DNA of 64,000 nt. Source: Magnolia sinica (lineage: Eukaryota > Streptophyta > Magnoliopsida > Magnoliales > Magnoliaceae). The translations under genes and the position numbers were made by a program. Below are positions 44,396-57,239 of this stretch, in pieces; within the stretch, counting starts at the first letter, position 1; each line of letters begins with the position of its first letter. The stretch lies in assembly GCF_029962835.1 (NCBI RefSeq), contig NC_080578.1, forward strand, positions 104,325,759-104,389,758, in the 5' to 3' direction. Below the pieces are notes generated by a model. The model did no database searches and was not told the DNA's origin. It saw only the letters and a list, made by a program, of their open reading frames with translations.

Positions 44396-45980
44396 AAAGA
44401 TGAAATTACAGTTGTGGATCACTCAGTAAGTGGATATAGCTGGCTATTGTATTGTCTGCACATAATAAGCCCACCAGATGAACCATTCTCAACACAGCTG
44501 GAGATTTTGGCGGCGGGGACTGTTTAAGCACACCACTACCACGACCATTTATGCACACCGCGATCTCATTGAGGTCCACTGTATTTTATGTATAAATTCA
44601 TTCCGCCCATCAGCTGAGAACCATTAACCCTCAATGACCAGTTCCATAAAAGTTTTGATGGGCTACAAAAATGGAAAAATAAAATGTACATATATTTGTT
44701 TGTTTGTTCCTGAAACCTTAAGAGGTTTCCCAAACCATAGGCATGCAAAAGGGAGCCCATTTACATACCAAGCATGTGTCAAAGTGGCACTGCATGTGTG
44801 ATATAAAGCCATCCATCAAGTGGGCCCAAACATGTAAATGCTCTTGTTTCACTTAGACGGTACCCAACAGATATCTGGACCTGGTTGCATGTGAGTTCGA
44901 GTATTCAAGAATGAAATCAGACCCAAAAGAACCCGACCCAGCAAGATATGAACTCAGTTAGCCCGAGCACGCATGCTGTAAGACCCGACCCAACAATCAA
45001 TTTAAAGTTCTTCCCCCAGGCCCACAAGATCAGATCAGACAGCAAATATACTCGAGCAAGCACTCAACTGCAAACCATCAAGTAAAGAATTAAAGCCTGC
45101 TTCCCAGCATATATCATATCACAAAGGATCTCTCCAACTTCCTCATTGTGTGAATGCGAAGTAGCCCTCAATCCAGCCGCTGCGGTTGGATTGGATCTCA
45201 GTTTTCCAGGATTGAAATTTGGATTCCAACCCCATCTTTTCAAGAATGTAAATAATCAATCAAACCTGCAAACACATCACTGTATTCGGCATTCCGGACC
45301 GATACAAAAAGTTATGAAGTTATTATTGGTTTATCAATGGAAACATGTGGAGTTACATCTTTGAATCATATCCATGGTATAAAAAAACGGTTATGTAACA
45401 GCTGTTATTTAATGGTAACAGCCATAACCGTTACACATTATGGGGCCTTCTCACATGAGGAGCCACTTATTGAATCAAGACTCTATTCCTTATTTGGCAG
45501 AAGTTCTGCTAATCCTTTGTAAATTCAGGGGTAACCAACAAAAGATGGGTGGTGTATCTTTAATCTTAAATACACCAAGGGAAATTGGTTTTAGGCAGGG
45601 GGAATAACCAAAGTAAACTGAAAATAAGCGCTCCCCAAGCACGAGTGTAACAATCTATAAGTAACTTAATCATTCACTTTAGTACAGGGAAGTCGGAGGA
45701 ATTCCACAAGGCTTATCACAGCTTTTAACTAAAGATGTGATTCAAAGCTATTGCGGTGAAGAATTGATCTAAAACAAAGCACTTCATCCATGTGCTTGTA
45801 AAGAGATTGAATATTACCCTAATCTTTCTTCTCAGATTGATCCAGTATGATAAATCGATGCAATCCTGCTAAAGTTCATCAATAGTAACTATTATGGGAA
45901 GATCCGAGCCCCTATAATTCCGAAGACAAACATCTCCTTAATCTGATCAGATGCACAAGAGTCTGTATCGAAGGATAAGT
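44396..45980. other. No gene recognised; one small hairpin element
   Basis: 45375-45440 contains ACGGTTATGTAACAGCTGTTA facing TAACAGCCATAACCGTTA, a strong hairpin that looks like the end of a MITE. The frame 45146-45364 has no domain. The rest shows no structure I can support. Confidence 0.45.
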
Positions 45981-46778
45981 GTTACCGAAGGGGAGACACC
46001 CGACTCGATCACAATTATGCTCCCGCTCCGAGGCTGGTAATAGGCACGGAGTAATCCACGACCGGAGCAGTTGGGATAAAGACCTCAGACCCTTCCGCCA
46101 CTGTCCGACCGAAAACAGATGACTACTAGCATCAGTAGCGGGAAAATCAACTCAATAGGACAGGCCCGACGCCCTCCTCGGATCTCGAAGGGAAGACCTT
46201 CAGAATGTTTGACAGACAAAAGAGGCCGAGTCCGTCATAAGTTCAGGCCGGTGTTCGGCTCAGACTCAAAACACAATCTTCATTTAACAAATCAATGATA
46301 AAGGCCCATAGATGTGCTGATCAGAACCTCTCTAGCCAAAGGAACCTAGCTGAGGCCGGGGCGGAAGAGGGAACGCTTCACCTGCTGAAATAAGAAACTG
46401 CCTTAAGCAGACGTGACTGATAACATTGCCTGCAGATACGAATGACACACCGCACGATCCCTGGATAGCGAACAATATCTCCACGATTCGAAGATCCCAC
46501 TGATTGAGAGAATCGTGCCGAGATTAACAGGCCCAAACCATCCGATAATCAGGTATAAATACAATGAAACCTCATTTCTACAGGTACGCAACATCTTGAA
46601 CTCTCCCTTTGCTCTTCAACTTAGACCCAAATTCCCTTGACCTGACTTAGGCATCGAAGGGTCCCCCAGCTTAGCTAGGGTCTCCTGTGCTTGTTAGTGT
46701 GCAGGTTAGAGCTAGACGTTGAAGCGGGTCGGACCTTGAGGGTTGAAGTGGAGAGCTGACCATATTTAAGCATCAACA
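45981..46778 (+). repeat. 5' LTR of the Tat-lineage Gypsy element (left edge tentative)
   Basis: The right edge is firm: ..AAGCATCAACA is followed at once by TTTTTTGGCGCCGTCTGTGGG, the classic leader after a Gypsy 5' LTR. The left edge is placed at TGTTACCGAAGGGG, by analogy with TGTTATGGGG at the start of the related LTR 26660-27488. TATA-like GTATAAATAC lies at 46553. CTGACTTAGGCATCGAAGG is shared with the related LTR. Confidence 0.6.
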
Positions 46779-49599
46779 TTTTTTGGCGCCGTCTGTGGGA
46801 ATCTGATACGAAAAGTCAAGTTCCTATTCTCAAATATTATGGCAAGAGGAAAGAATAAGGTAGTAGCGACGGAACCAGAGCAAAATGAATAGACCCGTTC
46901 CTCTTTGCTACTTCATGCCGAATCAGCTCTAGGACCTTCTCAGCATTCTCGCAATCAGGCAAGTAAATATCGAGCCATGCAAAACGAGATATAGGCCCTG
47001 TGGGACGATGTAACGCCCTGGAATTCGGGGGTCGCACATGCGCTCAACTCCCGAGTTCCCGAGAGTCACTTATAACCGATTTCATTAATGAGCATTTAAT
47101 CCAGTTTAATTGCGCAGCCTGAAATTTCCTGGAACATGAACATAACCACACCAATCTACTGAGATGAAGGAGATCTAGCATATATACAGGTCCAAAAATA
47201 TAAATGGGTCACACAAAGCGTTGCCCAACCCAAACAACAAAAGAATACTATGTCAAAAAAAAATAATACGGCTGAGCCCCTAGCCCAGCAATCCTGATCC
47301 TGCCCATCAAGCCGATGGAGAGCCGTCCATCATCTGGAAATAAGATAGCTCATCCTCCTCGTCGAGACTCGCCTCACCAAGCTCCTCCAGTCCTGAGTCA
47401 CCTGCATTTATAAACGGGTCTGGTTGGTGTTTTAAAACACCGTCCCAGAGTGGGAGTGAGTGATCAACTCAGTGGGTGCTATTAATCTTAAGTTATCACA
47501 GGCATCAATGATAATATGACCTCAATGAAAAGTAGTCAAGCATAAACGTCTAATTAATTTTATTAGTGCGCATGCATGCAGGATGATATGATGCATGCCC
47601 TTGCCATAACGCTCCCTCGAGCGACACCATCTAACGATTGCAAATGACAACACTCCCTCAGTGTGACCTCAACTGCCGAGTCGCCACCCTAACTAGTGCT
47701 ATGCAATGCGATCGTGTTAGCCGAGTTATTAGTTAGGTCCATTCATCCAGCCGATTGAGAAATCTGGTACACCCTACGTATCAACACCTAAACGGGTTGT
47801 GAGGCCAAGGCCTCCCAATGCGTGAGGCCGATACCTCGCGGTCCGTGATCCCGTCGGGATCCTCATCCCCAACTTCAAGCACATGAGGAGTGCCAAGAGA
47901 AAGGGATCGCTCGCGGTCACTACGGGGAGGCGCGGTACCCCAACATAGGCCAACAGCTCGAACACAGTGTCCCATTCCACCATGCCCGGCTCCTGAGACT
48001 GTGGACCAATTACAAGTGGGTAATTGATGAGGTACAACGGTTGTAGGGTGTCCAAGGTTCCATACAAGTGTGAGCAAACATGGTTAACAATCACGATTGG
48101 CCAGTGAGTAGGCTAGACCGCACGAGTCAGGCGAGCGCGCGACGGACTACATCGAGCGTAAGAGGCCCATGTAGTCGAACTACTGCCGCCCATGCACACC
48201 CGCCCAAATCCACGGGTTTAGCCTTAGTGTCACGCCCTAAACTCGAAAAACGGGCTCACAAAATTCTCGATCGCCGAATCCGGTGCCGACAGCCTCCGTA
48301 GCACCCCATTATCGGCTCCCAGCGCCCATACGCCAAATTTCGATCCTGGGATCCTACAAGGAGGATTTTCAATTTTTTTTTGTAATGGAGCATAACCAAG
48401 TCACAAAACAACAACAACACCACATATCCACTATAACAAAAACTTTAAATACAATGCGTATGAAAGGGAAATACAATATAATGAAAGTAAAAGAAACTCT
48501 AGAAGCTCGGCTGCACGCTCCAAGCTCAACGCTTCTGCAACTTAACGCCACCTGCACGCATCTATCGTGCATAAGCTTATAGAAAGCTTAGAGGGTGGTG
48601 AAAGTGTGTGTAAGGCGAGTGTCAAGTGTATAATATCAGAGTAATACGAAAATATGCGGTAAGTCCATGAATGCTAACAGCTATATCAAAGCTATGTGAT
48701 GCAAGGCATGAATGTTATCGGCCATACCAAGGCCATGCGATACGAGGCCTATGTAGCCAAATGTCATATGTGAGATGCAAAGCAAGCGTGCAAGTACTCA
48801 TCATATCAATATAGTTCCTCTCTGGATATCACCAGGGTCTAATATACCTCACACTGACTGCCTCCTCCCTAGCTGCACAGTCAAGCAAGTGGAAGAGACC
48901 ACACTATCCGCCTGACCAGTAGTCTGCCAATACCTACCCGGCTCGTCGATAGCGGACTCATTTGCGAGCTGGTCAAACTCAGCCTAGCTTATAGCCCCTT
49001 CACTCGGGCGGATAAGGCCACACCTCCTTCCAACCGACCACGACACAGTGGGAGACGCGGCCTACTGGTATTCGGCACTCGGGCGCTCATGTATCCACTC
49101 GGTCTAGACGTTGGAGCATCTCCTAGTACCAAAAAGGTTCTGGGACTTTCACCCAAAGACATCTTAAGTGCCCACAGTGCTAGAACCAAGCATTTTCGGT
49201 ATCCGATACGGCCATCCACGATGTGTCTGTGGAGCCACGGCCCTGATGTCGCTAGGGCGTGCAGTGATCACGACACACAATGCGAGATGCATGAGTCACA
49301 CCGTACAATCATGCAGCAATCCTGCGCGTACCACGCGATCATGTGGGGCACTCCGTCTCATAAGGAGTCCCGTAAATGTCTCAGCCCAACGGCTTATGCT
49401 ATGATCAAACATTCCTCATCTTAAGCATACATATGATGCGTATAGGCATGAATCATGGAAGTGCACTAAGCATGTTATAAAGTAATGAACTATCAACAAG
49501 TATGGGCCTATCAATGGGTCCTAAGGAGAGTCATAATGCGGACATTTAACCAACATTATTCTTACAATGTGGACGTCAAACCAACATTGTTCCCTAGTC

Positions 49600-49930
49600 A
49601 TGGCCCGCCATAAAACATCATTTCATAAACCAAGGGGGAATCACACATTGCAATGGACCCTAAGGACATCCCGTTAGGCCTCGACCCATGGGCCTTAGAT
49701 ACATCAAATGGGCCGTACACATGGGCCTTACATTCATCAAATGGGCCGCATTAATGGGCCTCACCAACGGGCCTTATGTACATTGCAATGGGCCATAACC
49801 CATGGGCCTTAGAATACATCAAAATGAGCCTAATCACGTGGCTTTACGTATCTCAAATGGACTACACTAATTGGGCCCCATATGTACATCATATGGGCCT
49901 CATAACATGGGCCTTATAAATGCCAAGGTG
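49600..49930. repeat. Array of ATGGGCCTTA / CAAATGGGCC units in the solo LTR
   Basis: About ten short imperfect units combine TGGGCC with 'tacatcaaatgggcc'. The related LTR has the same array at 60600-60895. TGGGCC or TGGGCT is also the plant site II motif. Confidence 0.65.
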
Positions 49931-49950
49931 GGCCTTAAAAATGGCCACAA

Positions 49951-49962
<12 letters not shown>

Positions 49963-50015
<53 letters not shown>
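49963..50015. repeat. (AT)n microsatellite
   Basis: About 26 uninterrupted AT units follow three CATA units. Confidence 0.95.
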
Positions 50016-50018
<3 letters not shown>

Positions 50019-50157
50019 CATTTCTTGATAGATGTAGTAGTATTGAATAGTGGTAGGACCCACTTGAACCACATATCTGACTCATTCTTTAGCTCATGCC
50101 TTAAAATGAACTTGCAAAATGGATTGACGGTTGGGGTGCAACACAAGCATCATGGTG

Positions 50158-50600
50158 GGGTCCACTGTCCAGACAGCGGACAGTGTGGATGAACACAAAA
50201 ATCATGGTGCGCCCCACCGTCTGCTGGACGGTGGAAATGAAACCCGTACATCACTTTGGGCTCCATCGTCCACTGGACGGTGGGAGTGAACACACATAAA
50301 TCACTGTGGGTCCCACGTGGGGCCCACCATAACATTTATTTCCCATCCAGACCGTTAATAAGGTCGCATGGACCTGGATGAAGGGTAAAAACAAATTTCA
50401 GATTGATCCAAAACTTCTGTGGCCCAGAAAAAGTTTTCAAAGGCAGACGTTCAATCCCATTGTTTCCCATGATGTGGGCCACCTGAGCTTTGGGTGAGGC
50501 TGAAATTTGGAGGGCGGCCCTCTGCCCTAAGGGCCCACCATATGAACGGATTGGATGACAAATAAACATCAAGGTGGGGCCCACGGCTGGAGCCGTGGGA
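50158..50600. mobile_element. MULE-type foldback sequence embedded in the solo LTR
   Basis: Three tandem units of about 52 bp carry CCACCGTC..GGACGGTGG hairpins (50158-50315). They run into one arm of the palindromic family (GTGGGGCCCACCATAACATTTATTTCCC, CATGGACCTGGATGAAGG, AGCTTTGGGTGAGGC). The related LTR has the same block at 61000-61520 with two units, so the capture predates both LTRs. Confidence 0.65.
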
Positions 50601-52284
50601 CCCTGCTGTCCGCTCGCCCGCCTGGCGCGCTGTCAGCGCCTGACACCGGCAGCAGCAGCAATGCTGCTGTTGATATTTTTTTTGAAAACCCTTAATTTTG
50701 TGGTTTTTCAGAGGTAGGGCCCACATCTGCTGAATCCGGGTCCGCCGATGGATTCTACCATGTATAACAAATCCATCAAGTCCAATATTGGGCATTTTTG
50801 GGCATGTAGAAAAACTAAGGTGAGTTTTCAAAGGTGAAAATTACTATTTTCAAAGGTGTGGCCCACCAGAAAGTTAGATTAGTCCCATTTTTCGGCTCAA
50901 CGCCTAAAATAATCTGGAAAATGAGATGGACGGCTTGGATTTGAAGCATACATCAAGATGAGGCCTATATGAGTTGGCCACCAAGAAGCTTGTGAACCAA
51001 GCTTATATTTGTGTTTTCCATGGACGTCCAGCGTCCCTGGACGCTGGACAGTCTGGGCCTATCACACGCATAAGGTGGGCCCTGTTTAGGTGGGCCACCA
51101 AATGATGAGTGTTGTGGATACAACACATATAAGGTGGGTCCCACCTATAGATGGTTTAGGATAAAATACAAGCCTTATGGTGGGGTCTATTCAGGCGGAC
51201 CACACAATCACACCAACATCACATGAAAAGAAGAATAAAAGAAAGGGAGGGAGAGAGAGAGATATATACACGTGTGATGGAGGGACCCCGGCACTATGGG
51301 CCCTCCGTTTCAAGCATCCAATCATACATCAAGTGGGTCCCATTGCATATGGGCCCACCAAATTGAAAATCAACGGTGGAGATCCTTTCTCCACCAAACT
51401 AGAAGGTCTAGATGACCCTATTCATGCAAGAAAATAAACATCATGATGAGGTCCATGGAGAATGGCCCCATCATGGAATGATCTTAAGCATTAAGGTGGG
51501 CCATTAGCCACATCAAGGGTCTAAAGTGAGATCCATACCATTGATCGGTAGGCCTCACTTGGCCCATCATAAGAACATGAAAATCTAGCCTATAGAAGCA
51601 CCCACCGGTTGATCTTCTCGGTCCGTTGAAATGCCGGTCTCCTTAAGCTTCACTTTGATGGTGGAAGATGAGAAGTGAAAGGCTAGGATGGAGGATTTGG
51701 GATGGGAAAGTGGGCCACACACATGCACTTTCTCACATGGAAGAGAGCTTGGACGTGAGCTCTCTTGTTGCTTGGAATTGAGTTGAGAAATGAGAGAGAG
51801 AGAGAGAGGGAGATGGGATGTAAAGAGAGAGAGTGATGGATGTGAGTGATGGGTGAGGTGATGTGTACTTGACTAGCATGGGTGTGTAAGAGAGAGGGTG
51901 AGAAAGGGTTGACTTTGGAGAGAAAAAGCATGGGTTGCTTTGTACTTGACATGAGGTGATGGATGGGATTGATTGATGGGATTGATTTGACATATTGTAG
52001 AGATTCTCTTGAGATTGCAAACGCGCGGCATTTTCTTCAAAATAAACGCCGGCTCACATCTTCCTGCCAGGGTATCGGATCGGTGCAAGAGACACGGCGT
52101 TGGAACTGCGACGACGGTGCGGTCGCAATGGTACAAGTCTCGAATTAAGCCGACTCAAATTTATAACATACGACTTAGGGTCGATCACAACGTCGATTAT
52201 ACGTCACAAGTTACCGAAATTCTACAGGAAGGATTGCGGGACTTGATGGAACAGTACGGACTAGGATACGGGTCTTACACTTAG

Positions 52285-54040
52285 GGTAGCCCTACCAATG
52301 AGGCTACCGTCTCTCCTCATAGTTCCTAACCAACCTAAGGGTTTGAGAACGGATCATTATATACCAACATCAAGATTATCCACAAGCATAACAATATCAT
52401 GTTCACATATATCGCAGCATATATATGATTCAAATACTCCTATCAAGCAAGCTATAATATCATGAATGAGGTGCAAGTAAGTAGTGTGGATTAGGGAGGA
52501 AGTTAAGTACTTCCTACGCCTCGGGATCAAATACACATGAGCAATGGATCCTACACACTAGGAAGCAAACACATATGAGGGAAATTAACCAAACATGAGC
52601 ATGAAATCATCCATATACCAAATCATGTAAGAGGCAATATCAATCATCAAATGAGCACCAAGCATGCAAATCCATACAATTCCAACAACATGTCATTACT
52701 AGGTTTCCTCTAGATTCTTTAATACAACATTCCAAACAAGCAAAATCATTAAACTCCTACTATAATTGGTGCTAGGCCACCTAAGAGTAATAGTCCGCAC
52801 CTTCGGATTCGTTGGAGGCTTGGGAACGACCTAGGAGCGGGGATTTTGGGATCGAATTGCCGGAATCCCTAAAGCATACATTTGTATGTTAGAATCCCAT
52901 GTAAGTCTCTCCTCTACACAAGGGTTTCAAGCAAAAAAGGGATGAAGGATCTTACCTAGGCGATCAACGGACGATCCTTGGGGTTGTAGTGTTGGGTTTT
53001 CCCTTTGGAAAAAGGATAGGGAGATGCAAGATCGGCTTCCTTAGCCCCCACCTCGGTCTAGGGTCCACCTTGCTCTACCTCCTTCTCTCTTTCTCCTCTT
53101 TACTCTCCTTCACTCTCTTTCTCTCTTGGTGGTTGTAGCAATTGAGAGAGAGTTATGGGAGTTAGGGTTTATTCCCTAGACTTGGGCCCTTTGGCCTTAA
53201 GTTTCCTCAAATTTCTAAAATAGCCTACTAGGACTCACTTTTGAAGTTGGAGTGGCCCTAACACTCCCTTAGCCACCAAATTTGGTGAGTAGGTGCCTTA
53301 TGGCCCGATTAGGGCCCGTATAAAATTTAAGAACAAACGGATGGACGGTTGTAGGGTTTGAGTCAACGGTTCTGATCTTTAAATGGCCCTGAGGGGTCCA
53401 TTCTGGTGATTAGAGTGGTTCTGGTGGCCCTCTGGCTATGAAATTTCTAGGATAGTTACTTCATGGCCAGATGAAGGGTCATGCAAAATTTGGGGACGAT
53501 CGGATCTGGGGTTTGGTCATACGGGTCTGATTTGTGATCGACGGTCACCGTTCCACGATCGGGTCCCAGAATTGGTGGACGGGTGTAGAAAAATGCATTA
53601 GACCTCCACTGTAAATATGGAAGAGATCCGACGGTTGGATAGCCTGGTATCTCGGTTTCATTTGCAAGCGCCAGATTTTGGTCCTGGCATTGGTGGGGTG
53701 CATTTAGTCAGTGCAAGATCCCACTTCTGGATGTCCGCTGGGTCCGTGGTCCACGATGGTCCACAAGCCCAGTGAGATTTATGGTTCCCCTTATTTTTAG
53801 AATTTTCTGACCTTCCCGTGTCACGGTGTAGCCCATACGGGCTGTTGCTAAGGGCAGATGAGCCATCTGGCTCGACAGCCCGCACCGGGTCCTGCCATGA
53901 CCCGACCGGTTTATTCTAATGGGCTAATCCTAAGTTGATTTGCTTGTGGTACCTCATCGCGCATGGTTTAAATGATCGGTCCTGTGAAAAATCTTACGTG
54001 GACGCCCCAGGACACTGTACTGGTTGAACGGGTTGTTACA
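52285..54040 (-). repeat. Second half of the outer solo LTR
   Basis: Continues the 47009 LTR after the nested element. A CT-rich run at about 53080-53130 faces GA-rich DNA, and the rest is unremarkable LTR sequence with no coding region. Confidence 0.6.
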
Positions 54041-56856
54041 GACAAGGTTAACCAGATGAAGCATTGACAGAAGCCACAACCACATCAGGCTTAGGAAAAC
54101 CCTGCTCCTGAGCCGATTGGTATGGTCGTGGAAGCTCACTCCGCGCCGAGGAGTATGAGGCCCAAAGCGCCTCAACGCCCTTGGGTGCCGGTTTCGGGCC
54201 AGAATCCTCCCCCAACCCAAATCCGAGTCTCAGCTCGAAACACAGTTACTCGAGCTCCGACAAATACCTCAATTACCTTGGCCCTGGCACCTACGGATCT
54301 CTGTCATCAACTGGAATGGAGGAGGGGAAGGAGAACTCCAGAGATAGAAACCACCCAAGAGATTGTAGCTGAGAGCAAAAATCATTAGGAGAAACGGTTC
54401 GCGGAGCTCAACGACAAATTCCTGACGCTGGAAAAGAAGCAGCAGTCGTCATCAGTTCCCGCTATCGTACAAGCAATGATGGAAGAGACCGAGCCTACCT
54501 TCACCTCGACAATTATGAATGAGGTGAAGCCTCAGAGGTTCCGGATACCTCCCGTCATTCAATACTCCGGGTCTGATGACCCGTCCGAGCACGTGGAAGC
54601 TTATCGTTCGTGGATGCAAATCCAAACAGCATCAGACGCGATGATGTGCAAGAGATTCTCAATTACACTCACAGGATTCGTTCGGAGTTGGTACCGTCAA
54701 CTCAAGCCTAACTCCATCGAATCCTTTGGAAAACTCAGCCGATTATTCCTTACCCAATTCATAAGCGATAAGAAGAGTCGGAAGCCAAATACTCACCTGT
54801 TCACCATCAAACAAGAGCCCAAGTAATCATTGAAAGACTACATCGCACGCTTCAATGAGGAAGCATTACAAGTGGAGGATTATGATGATAAGATGGCACT
54901 TTCTACTGTGATCAGTGGCTTGAAAGAAGGAAGATTCACCTTCTCTCTTGGGAAGAATCAGCAAAAGACATTAACTGGCCTCATTGCCAGAGCTCAGAAG
55001 TACACTAATACTGAGGAGTTCACCAACGCCCGCATGAATGTCCAAATAAAAGATCCGACCGGTAAAGGGAAGAGGCTTAGGAGCGAGGAATCCCAGCTGT
55101 CTGACAAGGGACCCGATGACCGCGCCCCTCGCGATCGTCGTCCGAGCAGAAGGCCAGAGGGAAAATTCCTTTCCTACACCCCCTTAACACATCTACCGAG
55201 TAGATTCTACTTAAAATCTGAGGAGAAAAACTTCTAAATTGGCCTGTTTGCAAGAAGGCCGACCTGAAACATCGTGACAAACGCAAATATTGTCGTTTTC
55301 ATTGGGATCACAGCCACAATACAGCCGATCGTGTGGACCTCAAGGACGAGATCGAGACCCTTATTTGCAAGGGTTATCTTCGTCGTTATACGAAGGGAGA
55401 AAGAACCGCTCAAAGAGAAGAGCGAGAACAGCCGAACAACACCACGGAAGAGCCAACCGAGATCCGCATCATCTTTGGGGGCTCGTCCAGTGGAGGGGAT
55501 TCAAACCGAGCTCGAAAAGCACACACTCGGAAGTCCGATCCGGAGCATTATGTCCATTTGACCAAGCGGCCTAGTAAGGAACTCCGGGTCAGCTCGTGTA
55601 GTCTGACCTTTACGAAAGATGATGCGCGCAAAATTCAACACCCATACGACGATGCCCTGGTGGTTACCCTGACTATAGCTAACCACAAGGTATGCCACAT
55701 CTTGGTCAACACCGGAAGCTCAGCCAACGTGATCTACTCCGAAGACTTTGAAAAAATGGGGATTCCAAGGTCACGCCTTAAACCTGTGAAGACCGCCTTG
55801 CATGGCTTTGCCGGAGAAAGGGTAATCTCTGAAGGAGTCATTTCCCTCCCCGTGACCGCAGGAGAAGGACAGCATCAAGCCACCCTCATGGTGGACTTTC
55901 TCGTTGTCAATGTACCATCAATGCACAACATTATTTGGGTAGACCTTCTCTCAATGCGATGAGAGCAGTCGTCTCCACCTATCACCTGGTGATGAAGTTT
56001 CCCACTGAGGGCGGAATAGGATACCTCCAAGGCGATCAACGCGAAACTCGGAGATGTTATGCTATAGCAGTAAAGAATGGGTCAATTAAGCAAGCACTTA
56101 CCATCAACATGCCAGACCCCAGAAGACCTGCAGAGGGTTCATCCATGAAAGACCTAGAGAAAGTACAACTCGATGAGGCGAACCTGAGCAGAACTGTTTG
56201 GCTCGAAACATCACTGAACCCTAAGCAATGGTCCGAAATGCTAGCCTTCCTACGGCAGCACAAAGACGTCTTTGCATGGTCGCATGAAGATATGCCCGGA
56301 ATCTCTTCGGACGTCATGGTCCACAGGTTGAACGTGGACCCAGATCACAAACCCGTGAAGCAAAAGAGGAGACCATTCGACGCCGAGCAGTATGAAGCCA
56401 TAGTCGACGAAGTCTCCATTCTACTCGATGTCGGTTTCATAGAGGAGGTACATTATCCCGAATGGATCACAAATGTGGTCCTCGTCAAGAAGGCCAACGA
56501 AAAATGGTGGGTATGCGTAGACTACTAGACTTAAACAAGGCATGTCCAAAAGATAGCTTCTTATTGTCCCGGATTGATCAGCTGGTAGACAACACATCAG
56601 GACACAAATTGCTTTCCTACTTGAACGCTTACTTTGGGTATAATCAGATCGCGATGCATCCCCTAGACAGGCAGAAAACGACCTTTGTCACTGACAAGGG
56701 ACTCTACTGTTACCGGGTCATGCCGTTTGGCCTGAACAACGCTGGGGTCACGTATTAAAGGCTGGTGAATCAGATGTTCTCTATTTTTAATCATCTATTT
56801 TTAAATACAAAGGAATGGTTTATCATTTATGGGAATATGATAAACGGTTCCCTTAG

Positions 56857-56928
56857 TGAACCCGACATGAATCGAACACGCAACCTTCTGATCTGGAGTC
56901 AGACGCGCTACCATTGCGCCCCGGATCC
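56857..56928 (-). tRNA. tRNA-Trp (CCA)-like gene, probably degenerate
   Basis: The minus strand reads as a 72-nt cytosolic plant tRNA-Trp: D arm GCGCAATGGTAGCGC, anticodon arm TCTGACTCCAGATCAGA (anticodon CCA), T arm GCGTGTTCGATTCATGT, and acceptor GGATCCG pairing with CGGGTTC (G-U pairs included), then A. Two features argue against full function. Position 8, normally T, is G (GGATCCGGGG). One T-stem pair is G-T instead of G-C. Directly upstream, 56939-56930 repeats GGATCCGTGG, the expected wild-type start with T8, so the 5' end seems to carry an 11-bp tandem duplication. No TTTT terminator lies close downstream. It abuts the end of the Tat element. Confidence 0.8.
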
Positions 56929-56939
56929 TCCACGGATCC

Positions 56940-57239
56940 TTCATGTTACCACATCATACATTTGGACTAATAAAAACCCATGTATTGAGTAATGAGTCTT
57001 GTCATGCTTTTTATTAAGATTATCATCAGCCTCATGAGTGACTTAAGTCACATCGAGTTGGCGGAGTTTTCATGATTTCACTCGGTAAGGAGGGCATGTG
57101 GATAAGGGTGTTAATGGGCTAAGTTTGAGCCAGAAAATTAGAATTTTGAATTAAGCCGGCGTGACGGCCCAACCTGAAACAATTCCAAATCCAAGCTGAG
57201 ACCTACCTTAGGCCGAGCCGTTGAAATCCTTCTATGTGG
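56940..57239. other. Spacer with a hAT-like scrap
   Basis: 57105-57239 (AAGGGTGTTAATGGGCTAAG..GGCCGAGCCGTTG) resembles TAGGGGTGT-type MITE ends. No gene is present. Confidence 0.35.

Larger units (their letters stand above)
48228..52279 (-). mobile_element. Solo LTR, Tekay-type Gypsy family (4.05 kb)
   Basis: It runs from TGTCACGCCCTAAAC to GGGTCTTACA, with a perfect CTTAG target duplication (48223-48227 and 52280-52284). It is homologous over its length to 59144-63299, the 3' LTR of an element that encodes a Tekay-type integrase and chromodomain, which gives the family. No internal region is present, so recombination between LTRs is the likely origin. Open frames inside it are not genes. 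Confidence 0.85.
47009..54040 (-). mobile_element. Solo LTR inserted in the Tat element, itself interrupted
   Basis: The unit runs from TGTAACGCCCTGG to GGGTTGTTACA, with flanks GACGA (47004-47008) and GACAA (54041-54045), a 5-bp target duplication with one change. Without the nested LTR at 48228-52279 it is about 3.0 kb. It has no coding region. The orientation is set as minus by analogy with Gypsy LTRs that begin TGTAAC or TGTAAG; this is tentative. The same LTR family starts again at 57960. Confidence 0.75.
46779..56785 (+). mobile_element. Ty3/Gypsy retrotransposon, Tat lineage, internal region, broken
   Basis: The order on the plus strand is gag (PF03732-like domain at 54476-55237), protease (NTGSSANVI, about 55690), and the first half of reverse transcriptase (about 56330-56785, with VRRP-type lead-in, DLNKACPKDSF, GLYCYRVMPFGL). 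DLNKACPKDSFPLP-type wording is typical of the Tat (Retand-like) branch. The gag start is at 46839, before the 7-kb insertion 47009-54040. Nothing of the later pol domains or a 3' LTR is in the window. It is broken in roughly half a dozen places and is a fossil. Confidence 0.88.

Noticed and set aside
49089-49424. Frame with a similar frame at 59936-60223
   Set aside because: The similarity is explained by the two homologous LTRs; no domain and poor conservation of start and end.
49600-49930. Regularly spaced short repeats that might suggest a CRISPR array
   Set aside because: Units are imperfect, spacers are not unique, and the setting is a plant LTR.
51683-52136. Serine/histidine-rich minus-strand frames
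   Set aside because: They translate a GA-rich low-complexity stretch of an LTR.
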